This document shows, one piece after another, positions 35,368 to 42,967 of a stretch of DNA of 64,000 bases. Both the position numbers and the translations under genes were made by a program. Origin of the DNA: Polaromonas sp. (lineage in GTDB: Bacteria > Pseudomonadota > Gammaproteobacteria > Burkholderiales > Burkholderiaceae_C); assembly GCF_016185115.1 (NCBI RefSeq), contig NZ_JACPOF010000015.1:124001-188000 (forward strand), in the 5' to 3' direction. Numbering within the stretch: the first letter of the stretch is position 1; each line of letters opens with the position of its first letter. The notes below the pieces were generated by a model. It was not told the DNA's origin. It searched no databases and was given only the letters and a program-made list of their open reading frames with translations.

Positions 35368-35805
35368 TTACGGCTTGCTGGCTGTCGGAAACGGCCAGGC
35401 AGCTTGCGGGTTCAGAGTAGTCTGAGCCGCAGGGGCAGCCGGTGCAGCAGGTGCTTTGGCAGCGGGTTTTTTCGCGGCTTTCTTCGCAGCAGGCTTTTTC
35501 GCGGCTTTCTTCGCAGCGGGTTTCTTCGCTACTTTCTTGGCAGCAGCCTTTTTCTTGGCAGGAGCCTTTTTCGCTACCTTCTTGGCAGCGACTTTTTTAG
35601 CCGGAGCCTTTTTGGCAGGAGCCTTTTTAGCTGCAGCTTTTTTGGCCGGGGCCTTCTTTGCTGCTACTTTCTTGGCCGGCGCCTTCTTGGCAGGGGCTTT
35701 CTTCGCCGCTACTTTTTTAGCAGGGGCTTTTTTTGCCGCTACTTTTTTTGCCGGTGCTTTTTTCGCGGCTACTTTTTTTGCCGCAGGTTTTTTCGCAGTT
35801 GCCAT
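35368..35805 (-). CDS. Histone H1-like Lys/Ala/Pro-rich DNA-binding protein
   Basis: The 145-residue protein starts at ATG 35805, preceded by a perfect AAGGAG site; an in-frame start 18 bases upstream lacks one. Residues 4 to about 118 are built from repeated [14 protein letters not shown] and KKPAAKK units, like the C-terminal tail of eukaryotic H1 and bacterial AlgP/HctB-type proteins, which bind DNA without sequence preference. The last 25 residues are Ala/Pro-rich and end PTASKP. The DNA is a tandem array of short repeats, so length variation by slippage is likely. It has its own promoter region and terminator. Confidence 0.88.
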   Translation of the reverse strand: MATAKKPAAKKVAAKKAPAKKVAAKKAPAKKVAAKKAPAKKAPAKKVAAKKAPAKKAAAKKAPAKKAPAKKVAAKKVAKKAPAKKKAAAKKVAKKPAAKKAAKKPAAKKAAKKPAAKAPAAPAAPAAQTTLNPQAAWPFPTASKP

Positions 35806-35867
35806 AGTTTTCTCCTTGATCACATTGCAAAGAGCACTTCACGTTTGGAGTACGTAAAGCGATTCAC

Positions 35868-35902
35868 GGCGTTGGGCCTTCGGATAAACCGGGCCCAGCG
35901 CC
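35868..35902 (-). other. Hairpin between nrdB and the histone-like gene
   Basis: GGCGTTGGGCC (35868-35878) faces GGCCCAGCGCC (35892-35902), 10 of 11 positions pairing with a 13-base loop. The 211-base gap (35806-36016) has no gene. The hairpin could end the nrdB transcript or lie in the 5' leader of the histone-like mRNA; no T-run follows. Confidence 0.45.
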
Positions 35903-36016
35903 GCGAACACAGGAGCAATACCCGGTGCGCGCTTCTGCGGCGCTGTCACTGGTCATTGCAATTCTTGAAATCATGTTGTTCGGGTGTCGTCTCAATTCGT
36001 TCTGATCTGATGCGTA

Positions 36017-37267
36017 TCAATCCCAGGACAGGGCGCCGCCCGACTGGTATTCAATGACGCGCGTTTCAAAGAAGTTGCGTTCCTTCTTCAGGTCAATCAT
36101 TTCGCTCATCCACGGGAACGGATTTTCTTCGTTCGGGAACAATGTTTCAAGCCCAATCTGTGTGGCACGGCGATTGGCGATGTAGCGGAGGTAGCCCTTG
36201 AACATCGATGCGTTGAGGCCCAGCACGCCGCGCGGCATGGTGTCTTCAGCGTAACGGTACTCAAGTTCGACGGCTTTGAGGAACAGTGCCTTGATCTCGG
36301 CCTTGAACTCTGCCGTCCAGAGATGGGGGTTTTCAAGCTTGAGCTGGTTGATCAGGTCAATGCCGAAATTGCAATGCATGGACTCGTCGCGCAGGATGTA
36401 CTGGTACTGCTCGGCTGCACCCGTCATCTTGTTCTGGCGACCCAGCGCAAGAATCTGCGTGAAGCCGACATAGAAGAACAGGCCCTCCATGAGGCAGGCG
36501 AAAACGATCAGCGACTTGAGCAGGGTCTGGTCGGTTTCGGGCGTGCCGGTCTTGAAGTTGGGGTCGGAGATCGCGTCGATGAAGGGAATCAGGAACTGGT
36601 CCTTGTCCTTGATTGACTGGACTTCGTTGTAGGCGTTGAAGATCTCGGCTTCGTCCAGGCCCAGCGACTCGGTGATGTACTGGTAGGCGTGTGTGTGGAT
36701 GGCTTCTTCAAAAGCCTGGCGCAACAGGAACTGGCGGCACTCGGGCGCCGTGATGTGGCGGTAGGTGCCCAGCACGATGTTGTTGGCTGCCAGCGAATCA
36801 GCGGTGACAAAAAAGCCGAGGTTGCGCTTGACCAGGCGGCGTTCGTCTTCGGTCAGGCCGTTCGGGTCTTTCCAGAGCGCGATGTCGCGCGTCATGTTCA
36901 CTTCCTGCGGCATCCAGTGGTTGGCGCAGGTGGCGAGGTATTTTTCCCAGGCCCACTTGTATTTGAAAGGCACCAGCTGGTTGACGTCGGTCTGGCCGTT
37001 GATGATGCGTTTGTCCGAAGCCTTGACGCGCTTGTGTACTGCAGGAGCTGTGGCGGTTGCAGCGGCTGGCGTTGCAGGAGTTGCTGCTGCAGGTGCAGGA
37101 GTGAATACACCATCGTTCAGCATGCGTGCCTGAACTGGTGGTTGTGCTGAAGATGTCGAAGGGGACGTTACAGAAAAAGGCGGAAGTTCCATCGAACGGC
37201 TTTCAGGAGAGCCGCTGGCAAGATGATTTTGCGATGATGGTTTGACTTCTTCGTCCCAGGTCAACAT
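36017..37267 (-). CDS. nrdB: NrdB, class Ia ribonucleotide reductase small subunit
   Basis: NrdB carries the diiron-tyrosyl radical of aerobic ribonucleotide reductase. The chosen start at 37267 gives 416 residues beginning [12 protein letters not shown]; a frame extension to 37309 is unlikely. A variable Ala/Pro/Thr-rich N-terminus of about 80 residues precedes the catalytic core. Metal ligands are visible in [12 protein letters not shown] and [10 protein letters not shown]. It is 144 bases downstream of nrdA, separated by a strong hairpin, and is probably expressed from the NrdR-type promoter upstream of nrdA. Confidence 0.95.
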   Translation of the reverse strand: MLTWDEEVKPSSQNHLASGSPESRSMELPPFSVTSPSTSSAQPPVQARMLNDGVFTPAPAAATPATPAAATATAPAVHKRVKASDKRIINGQTDVNQLVPFKYKWAWEKYLATCANHWMPQEVNMTRDIALWKDPNGLTEDERRLVKRNLGFFVTADSLAANNIVLGTYRHITAPECRQFLLRQAFEEAIHTHAYQYITESLGLDEAEIFNAYNEVQSIKDKDQFLIPFIDAISDPNFKTGTPETDQTLLKSLIVFACLMEGLFFYVGFTQILALGRQNKMTGAAEQYQYILRDESMHCNFGIDLINQLKLENPHLWTAEFKAEIKALFLKAVELEYRYAEDTMPRGVLGLNASMFKGYLRYIANRRATQIGLETLFPNEENPFPWMSEMIDLKKERNFFETRVIEYQSGGALSWD

Positions 37268-37348
37268 AGAGATTTCCAATACTTTGGGATTATGAAAGCA
37301 GCGATACAAAATGAAAAGTGTTCATTCACATCGCTACAAAATTGTGTT

Positions 37349-37392
37349 GCTCAATTGCATCGCTTTGATCAGATCAGGCGATGCAACTGAGC
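37349..37392 (-). other. Stable hairpin between nrdA and nrdB
   Basis: GCTCAATTGCATCGC (37349-37363) and GCGATGCAACTGAGC (37378-37392) pair in 14 of 15 positions around a 14-base loop. There is no clear T-run, so it may be an mRNA-processing or stabilising element that sets the nrdA:nrdB ratio, or a partial terminator. Confidence 0.6.
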
Positions 37393-37411
37393 ATCATCAT
37401 GCGAGAAATTT

Positions 37412-40321
37412 TTATTGGCAGGCCTCGCAACCTGGATCATCGATTGCACAAAACTTGATGTCAGTGGCAGGCGTTGCATTCATCTGCGCCTGTGCTGCGG
37501 CCGCTGCTGCATCAAGCGCACTCATGGCGCTGGGTGCAGTGGTGGTGCTGGACGCCACTGAGTTCATCTTGCCTGCAGTCACTGTCGATTTCTCGGCATG
37601 CGTTGCGCTCTGTGTGCGCAGGTAGTAGGTGGTTTTCAGCCCGCGCAGCCAGGCGAGTTTGTAGGTCTCGTCAAGCTTCTTGCCCGAGGCGCCTGCCATA
37701 TAGATATTGAGCGACTGCGCCTGGTCAATCCATTTCTGGCGGCGTGCTGCAGCTTCGACAATCCACTGGGTCTCGACTTCAAACGCGGTGGCATACAGGG
37801 CCTTGACGTCCTGTGGCACGCGGTCGATGGGGCGCAGTGAGCCGTCAAAGTGTTTCAGGTCAACAACCATGACGTCATCCCACAGGCCCAGGCGCTTCAG
37901 GTCACGTACCAGGTAGTGGTTGATGACGGTGAACTCGCCGGACAGGTTGGACTTCACCGACAGGTTGCCGAAGCAGGGTTCGATGCAGGCGTCAACACCG
38001 ATGATGTTGGAGATGGTTGCCGTCGGTGCGATGGCCACGCAGTTGGAATTGCGCATGCCGTCCTGGGCGATCTTCCTGCGCAGGGCCTCCCAGTCGAGGC
38101 TGGAGGAGCGGTCAACTTCAACATAGCCGCCGCGCTGCTCGGCCAGCATGTCCAGGGTGTCCAGCGGCAGGATGCCCTTGTCCCACAGCGAGCCCTTGTA
38201 GCTGGCGTACTTGCCGCGCTCTTTGGCGAGTTCGGTGGACGCCCAGTAGGCGTGGTAGCAGACGGCTTCCATCGATTTGTCGGCAAACTCGACGGCCTCC
38301 TGCGATGCATAAGGCACGCGCAGTTCGTACAGGCAGTCCTGGAAACCCATGATGCCGAGACCCACCGGGCGGTGGCGCATGTTGGAGTCGCGGGCCTTCT
38401 TGACGGCGTAGTAGTTGATGTCGATCACGTTGTCCAGCATGCGCATGGCCGTGGTGATGGTCTTTTGCAGTTTCACGTGATCAACCGCACCGTCCTTCAA
38501 ATGCTGGACGAGGTTGACGGAACCCAGGTTGCAGACAGCCGTTTCGGTGTCGCTGGTGTTGAGCGTGATCTCGGTGCACAGGTTGGACGAGTGCACGACG
38601 CCGGTATGCTGCTGCGGTGAACGGATGTTGCAGACATCCTTGAAGGTGATCCAGGGATGGCCGGTTTCAAACAGCATGGACAGCATCTTGCGCCACATGT
38701 CGGTCGCCTGGACCTTGCGGGAAGGTTTGATCTCGCCGCGCTCGGCTTTGGCTTCGTAGGCGGTGTAGATGGCTTCAAACTCCTTGCCGAACTTGTCGTG
38801 CAGGTCTGGCGTGTCGGATGGCGAGAACAATGTCCAGCTCCCTTTTTCCATCACGCGGCGCATGAAGAGGTCGGGAATCCAGTTGGCGGTGTTCATGTCG
38901 TGCGTGCGACGGCGGTCGTCGCCGGTGTTCTTGCGCAGTTCAAGGAACTCTTCAATATCGAGGTGCCAGGTTTCGAGATAAGCGCAGACGGCGCCCTTGC
39001 GCTTGCCGCCCTGGTTGACCGCAACTGCGGTGTCGTTGACGACTTTGAGGAACGGCACCACGCCCTGTGATTCGCCGTTGGTGCCTTTAATATGAGCGCC
39101 GAGTGCGCGCACCGGTGTCCAGTCGTTGCCCAGGCCGCCTGCAAATTTGGAGAGCAGAGCGTTTTCCTTGATGGCGTCATAGATGCCGCCCAGGTCGTCA
39201 GCCACGGTGGTCAGGTAGCAGGACGAGAGCTGTGAGCGCAGCGTGCCGGCATTGAACAGCGTTGGCGTGCTCGACATGAAGTCGAAGGACGACAGGATTT
39301 CGTAGAACTCGATGGCGCGCTCTTCGCGGTTAATCTCGTTGAGTGACAGGCCCATGGCCACGCGCATGAAGAAAGCCTGTGGCAGTTCGATGCGCTGCTT
39401 TCGCACGTGCAGGAAGTAACGGTCAAACAGTGTCTGCAGGCCGAGGTAGTCAAACTTCAGGTCACGCTCGGGCTTGAGGGCTGCGCCCAGGCGCTCCAGG
39501 TCGAACTGCTGGAGTTTTTCGTCCAGCAACTCGTTCTGCACGCCCTTGGCGATAAATTTCGGGAAGTACTCGGCATAGCGGGTCGCCATGTCTTCCTGGG
39601 TGACTTCACCGCCCAGCACTTCGCGGCGTATGGTGTGCATCAGCAGGCGCGCGGTGGCGTAGGTGTAGTCAGGGTCTTTTTCGATCAGGGTACGGGCTGC
39701 CAGGATGGACGCCTTGTAGACCTCGTCAATCGGCACGCCGTCATACAGGTTGCGCATGGTTTCTGCAACGATGGGGTCAGGCTTGACGTCTGCGCCCAGG
39801 TTGGCGCAGGACGCTTCAATCAGGGCCTGCAGGTTGCGGACATCGAGTTCGACTTTTTTGCCGCCGTCCATGACGTGCAGCAATACTGCTGCTGGTGCCT
39901 GGGCTTGCGGCTGGCGGGCGCGCTCTTGCGTACGCTTTTCGCGGTAAAGCACATAGGCACGTGCAATTTCATGGTGGCCGCCGCGCATCAGGCCGAGTTC
40001 GACCTGGTCCTGCACGTCTTCTATATGGAAGGTACCGCCGCCGGGGCGCGAGCGCATCAGGGCGCGCATGACGGCCTGGGTCAACTCGTCAACCGTCTCA
40101 CGCACGCTGGCCGATGCCGCCCCCTGGGTGCCGTGCACCGCAAGGAAGGCCTTCATCATGGCAACGGCGATCTTGTTCGGCTCAAAAGGAACAACGGCGC
40201 CATTGCGCCGGATGATCTGGTAATTGCTGAAGGGGTTGGTCTGGGGAGTGCTGTCGTTGCCTTGTGGGGAGAAGGTCGGCACGCTGGTGGCGGTGGGTAC
40301 GGTGCTCTGGGCTGTTTGCAT
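37412..40321 (-). CDS. nrdA: NrdA, class Ia ribonucleotide reductase large subunit
   Basis: NrdA reduces ribonucleoside diphosphates to deoxyribonucleotides. The 969-residue product has a polar N-terminal extension (about 30 residues), an ATP-cone (IIRRNGAVVPFEPNKI) for allosteric activity control, and the active-site cysteines in LSSCYLTT, SSNLCTEI and AVCNLGSVN. The C-terminal CEAC pair re-reduces the active site. It is longer than the E. coli protein of about 760 residues, as often in betaproteobacteria. A GAGGAAG ribosome site precedes the ATG, and NrdR-type boxes lie about 250 bases upstream. Confidence 0.96.
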   Translation of the reverse strand: MQTAQSTVPTATSVPTFSPQGNDSTPQTNPFSNYQIIRRNGAVVPFEPNKIAVAMMKAFLAVHGTQGAASASVRETVDELTQAVMRALMRSRPGGGTFHIEDVQDQVELGLMRGGHHEIARAYVLYREKRTQERARQPQAQAPAAVLLHVMDGGKKVELDVRNLQALIEASCANLGADVKPDPIVAETMRNLYDGVPIDEVYKASILAARTLIEKDPDYTYATARLLMHTIRREVLGGEVTQEDMATRYAEYFPKFIAKGVQNELLDEKLQQFDLERLGAALKPERDLKFDYLGLQTLFDRYFLHVRKQRIELPQAFFMRVAMGLSLNEINREERAIEFYEILSSFDFMSSTPTLFNAGTLRSQLSSCYLTTVADDLGGIYDAIKENALLSKFAGGLGNDWTPVRALGAHIKGTNGESQGVVPFLKVVNDTAVAVNQGGKRKGAVCAYLETWHLDIEEFLELRKNTGDDRRRTHDMNTANWIPDLFMRRVMEKGSWTLFSPSDTPDLHDKFGKEFEAIYTAYEAKAERGEIKPSRKVQATDMWRKMLSMLFETGHPWITFKDVCNIRSPQQHTGVVHSSNLCTEITLNTSDTETAVCNLGSVNLVQHLKDGAVDHVKLQKTITTAMRMLDNVIDINYYAVKKARDSNMRHRPVGLGIMGFQDCLYELRVPYASQEAVEFADKSMEAVCYHAYWASTELAKERGKYASYKGSLWDKGILPLDTLDMLAEQRGGYVEVDRSSSLDWEALRRKIAQDGMRNSNCVAIAPTATISNIIGVDACIEPCFGNLSVKSNLSGEFTVINHYLVRDLKRLGLWDDVMVVDLKHFDGSLRPIDRVPQDVKALYATAFEVETQWIVEAAARRQKWIDQAQSLNIYMAGASGKKLDETYKLAWLRGLKTTYYLRTQSATHAEKSTVTAGKMNSVASSTTTAPSAMSALDAAAAAAQAQMNATPATDIKFCAIDDPGCEACQ

Positions 40322-40562
40322 TGATCTTCCTCTTGTTGGCTTTGTTGTTCTGGATAAGCGCTAGGTCTGCGTATCTGCTGTGTGTGCTTGTCTGCTGCTT
40401 GACGTCTGTTTTTTCATGTCTGTCCTGCTTGCTGCAACTGCTCTTGCGGATGGCCCTTGTTGACAGGCCTTGTTCTGTGGGCTGATACCGGTTGAGAAGT
40501 TCACCAGGTATGGGCGCCGCAGTTACCAAACATGTCAAATAATCACGTCAAACTTGATCGGG
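40322..40562 (-). other. Long 5' leader of nrdA
   Basis: Given the promoter at 40570-40598, the nrdA mRNA would carry a leader of about 240 bases. It is A/C-rich with little obvious structure. A possible 18-codon upstream frame (40417 down to 40361, MKKQTSS...) has an AGGAC site before its ATG. I see no known riboswitch. Confidence 0.4.
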
Positions 40563-40567
40563 CTTAC

Positions 40568-40583
40568 ACACTATACCTAGGGT
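40568..40583 (-). promoter_or_regulatory. NrdR box 1, overlapping the nrdA -10
   Basis: ACACTATACCTAGGGT matches the NrdR consensus acaCwAtATaTwgtgt in 13 of 16 positions. It covers the -10 hexamer TATAGT of the nrdA promoter, so NrdR binding should block RNA polymerase. Confidence 0.75.
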
Positions 40584-40598
40584 CTGGGGTGAATTCAA
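40570..40598 (-). promoter_or_regulatory. nrdA sigma-70 promoter
   Basis: On the minus strand TTGAAT (40593-40598), a 17-base spacer and TATAGT (40570-40575). It lies between and partly under the two NrdR-type boxes. Confidence 0.7.
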
Positions 40599-40614
40599 GC
40601 ACTACAGGTAGCGT
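40599..40614 (-). promoter_or_regulatory. NrdR box 2, adjoining the nrdA -35
   Basis: GCACTACAGGTAGCGT matches the NrdR consensus in 11 of 16 positions. It starts 31 bases from box 1, the three-helical-turn spacing typical of paired NrdR boxes, which supports both calls. Confidence 0.65.
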
Positions 40615-40866
40615 TTCGCACTCTATTTGTACTGGAAACTTTTTCTTACGTTTGAGCCCGATTCGGGGCATTTTTCAGGCATATGCAAATGCCCGGGAAG
40701 TGCGGGGGTGCGTGAAGGCTTGTGCTGTCGATAGCCTGCTGTGCAAAGCGCACATCCATGCGGTCTGCAAGGGCTTTTGGGCTGCAAAAGCTTGTGTGTA
40801 TTGAGTCTGAATGCGTGTGACGTCGGCGTGCGGGACGCACCACGCACGGGCATGCTCGCCGAAGTT
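40615..40866. other. Intergenic region between the nrdA promoter and ampD
   Basis: No gene was found in these 252 bases. They contain the region upstream of the nrdA promoter and the downstream end of ampD, which is transcribed toward it. A hairpin CGTGCG...CGCACG at about 40829-40852 lies close to the ampD stop and may help end its transcript. The rest is unremarkable. Confidence 0.3.
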
Positions 40867-41463
40867 TCAGGCGACCAAGGGAAAGTACCGATCCGGTGCC
40901 GAGAGGCTGCGCTGCAACAGTCGCCAGTCGAAGCCAGGCCCGGGGTCGAACTTGCGTCCGGCGGCGATGTGTTCATGTCCCGCGATATGTTGGATGGGGT
41001 ATTGCGCCATCAGCGCCGCGCAGATGCCCGTCAGTGTTTCGTACTGCGCCGCCTCAAAGGTTTGCCCTTCAAGGCCTTCCAGCTCCAGGCCTATGGAATC
41101 ATCGTTGCAGTTACCGCGGCCTCGGTAGCTTGATTGCCCTGCGTGCCAGGCCCGGTCATCGCAGCTCACAAATTGCCAGAGTTCGCCTGCGCGGCTGACA
41201 AAGAAGTGCGATGACACCTGCAGGCCGCGTATGCCCTGGAAGTAAGGGTGGGCATCCCAGTCCAGTTCGTTATTGAACAGGCGCTGCACATTGCCGTTGC
41301 CGTATTCGCCGGGCGGCAGGCTGATTGAATGGACTACCAGCAGGTCCGTCTGTGCTGCCGCAGGGCGTGCGCCGAAATTGGGTGAGGGCGCTGCCCGGGC
41401 GTGGCGATACCAGCCTTTGTCCCAGAGCGATGCAGCCTGCCCGGCGGGTCTTGCTTCACCCAT
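40867..41463 (-). CDS. ampD: AmpD, N-acetyl-anhydromuramyl-L-alanine amidase
   Basis: AmpD is the cytoplasmic zinc amidase that removes the peptide from anhydro-MurNAc during peptidoglycan recycling, and it indirectly limits AmpR-dependent beta-lactamase. The 198 residues have the amidase_2 fold: LLVVHSISLPPGEYG with the first zinc His, SSHFFVSRAGELWQFV, DRAWHAGQSSYRGRGNCNDD and AGHEHIAAGRKFDPGPGFDW with the second His and catalytic residues. It starts only 2 bases after pilR and so is likely the last gene of the pilS-pilR transcript. Confidence 0.95.
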   Translation of the reverse strand: MGEARPAGQAASLWDKGWYRHARAAPSPNFGARPAAAQTDLLVVHSISLPPGEYGNGNVQRLFNNELDWDAHPYFQGIRGLQVSSHFFVSRAGELWQFVSCDDRAWHAGQSSYRGRGNCNDDSIGLELEGLEGQTFEAAQYETLTGICAALMAQYPIQHIAGHEHIAAGRKFDPGPGFDWRLLQRSLSAPDRYFPLVA

Positions 41464-41465
41464 GT

Positions 41466-42962
41466 TCAGGCACGTTCAGGTTCGCCATCGTTCACATCCG
41501 CCCCATCAGTGTTGCTGTCGCCGTCCGGCGTGGCGATGTTCAGGCGTGCGATACGGTAGCGGATCTGCCGCAGACTGAGCCCCAGTTTCGCAGCCGCCGC
41601 CGTGCGGTTGAAACGCGTTTCCTGAAGCACCTTGCATAGAATGTCGCGCTCCTGTGTGTCGAGGTAGTCCTGCAGGTTGCCCGGTACCCCGACAGGCATT
41701 GCCCTGGCGGGTGCCTCTGCATGACTGGCGGCCGGCGGGTCCAGGTGCAGCTCGCCGCCTTCGCTCAGGGCCACGGCCCGGTGCAGCACATTTTCAAGTT
41801 CACGTACATTGCCATTGAAGGCATAGGCCTTCAGCTGTTCAATCACTGATGCGGTGAGTGTGGGTACGGCAAGACCTGATTCCTGGCAGATGCGTGCGAG
41901 CAGTGCTTCGCAGAGCTCGGGCAGGTCTTCGCGGCGCTCACGCAGTGGCGGCACGCCGATCACGATGACATTCAGCCGGTAATACAGGTCCTGGCGAAAG
42001 CGCCCGGCGTGCACTTCAGCGTCAAGCTCCTTGTGGGTGGCGCTGACGATGCGCACATCAACGGTGTCTTCCTGTGCGGAACCGAGCGGCCGGACCACCC
42101 TTTCCTGGATGGCGCGCAGCAACTTGGACTGCATGGCAATGGGCAGGTCGCCAATTTCATCGAGAAACAGCGTACCGCCCTTGGCCGCCTGGAAATAACC
42201 CTGGCGGTCCTGGGCCGAGCCCGTGTAGGCACCCTTGCGCGCGCCGAAAAATTCCGCTTCCAGCAGGTTTTCGGGAATCGCGCTGCAATTGACAGCGACA
42301 AACGGGCCGCTGGCGCGGTGGCTGCAGCCATGGACTGCCCGCGCGACCAGTTCCTTCCCGGTGCCCGATTCGCCCTGTATCAGGACGGGCGCCATGCTTT
42401 TGGCCACCTTCAGCACACGTGCCTTGACGGCCTGCATGACGGCAGATTTGCCCACCAGGCGCTGCAGCACGGCCGCATCCGGCCCTGTTGGGGCAGAGGC
42501 GGCTGGCGCTGCGCCTGCATGCCGGGTTTTTGTACGTTCGGGTGTCGCGCCAGCGGCAGACCGCGAGCCCTGCACTGCCGAAGCCACCACATTGCGGAAC
42601 TGCTTGAGGTCCACCGGCTTGGTGAGGTAATCGAAGGCACCGGCCTTGAGGGCTTCAACTGCGTTTTCGGCCGAGCCATGCGCAGTGATCACCACGCAGC
42701 GTTCGGGGCGCTGCTGAATGACCATGTCGCGCAGCAGCTCGAGACCCAGGCCATCGGGCAGGCGCATGTCGGTGATGACGGCATCAAACTGGCTGGTTTC
42801 AAGTTGCGCGCGTGCCTGTGCCAGGTCGCCTGCAGCTTCCACCCGGTAGCCTTCGCGCAGCAGGGTCAGTTCATAGAGCGTGCGCAGGTCCGGCTCGTCA
42901 TCAATCACGAGGATGCGTGCCGGTGCGGCGTGTGTGGGGGGCTGCGCGGTTTGGGTTGACAT
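41466..42962 (-). CDS. pilR: PilR, sigma-54-dependent response regulator
   Basis: PilR is the NtrC-type activator of type IV pilin genes. The 498 residues show a receiver domain (ILVIDDEPD, phospho-Asp in AVITDMRLPDG, Lys in LTKPVDL), an AAA+ domain with the Walker A GESGTGKE, the sigma-54 contact loop as GAYTGS rather than GAFTGA, and Walker B GGTLFLDEIGDLP. A C-terminal Fis-type helix-turn-helix (NRTAAAAKLGLSLRQIRYRI) follows. It lies 5 bases after pilS. pilA itself is not in the window. Confidence 0.93.
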   Translation of the reverse strand: MSTQTAQPPTHAAPARILVIDDEPDLRTLYELTLLREGYRVEAAGDLAQARAQLETSQFDAVITDMRLPDGLGLELLRDMVIQQRPERCVVITAHGSAENAVEALKAGAFDYLTKPVDLKQFRNVVASAVQGSRSAAGATPERTKTRHAGAAPAASAPTGPDAAVLQRLVGKSAVMQAVKARVLKVAKSMAPVLIQGESGTGKELVARAVHGCSHRASGPFVAVNCSAIPENLLEAEFFGARKGAYTGSAQDRQGYFQAAKGGTLFLDEIGDLPIAMQSKLLRAIQERVVRPLGSAQEDTVDVRIVSATHKELDAEVHAGRFRQDLYYRLNVIVIGVPPLRERREDLPELCEALLARICQESGLAVPTLTASVIEQLKAYAFNGNVRELENVLHRAVALSEGGELHLDPPAASHAEAPARAMPVGVPGNLQDYLDTQERDILCKVLQETRFNRTAAAAKLGLSLRQIRYRIARLNIATPDGDSNTDGADVNDGEPERA

Positions 42963-42967
42963 CGTGT

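Noticed and set aside
35420-35800. Repeated short units that at first glance look like a CRISPR or minisatellite array
   Set aside because: The repeats are coding units of the Lys/Ala/Pro-rich histone-like protein, with no spacer structure.
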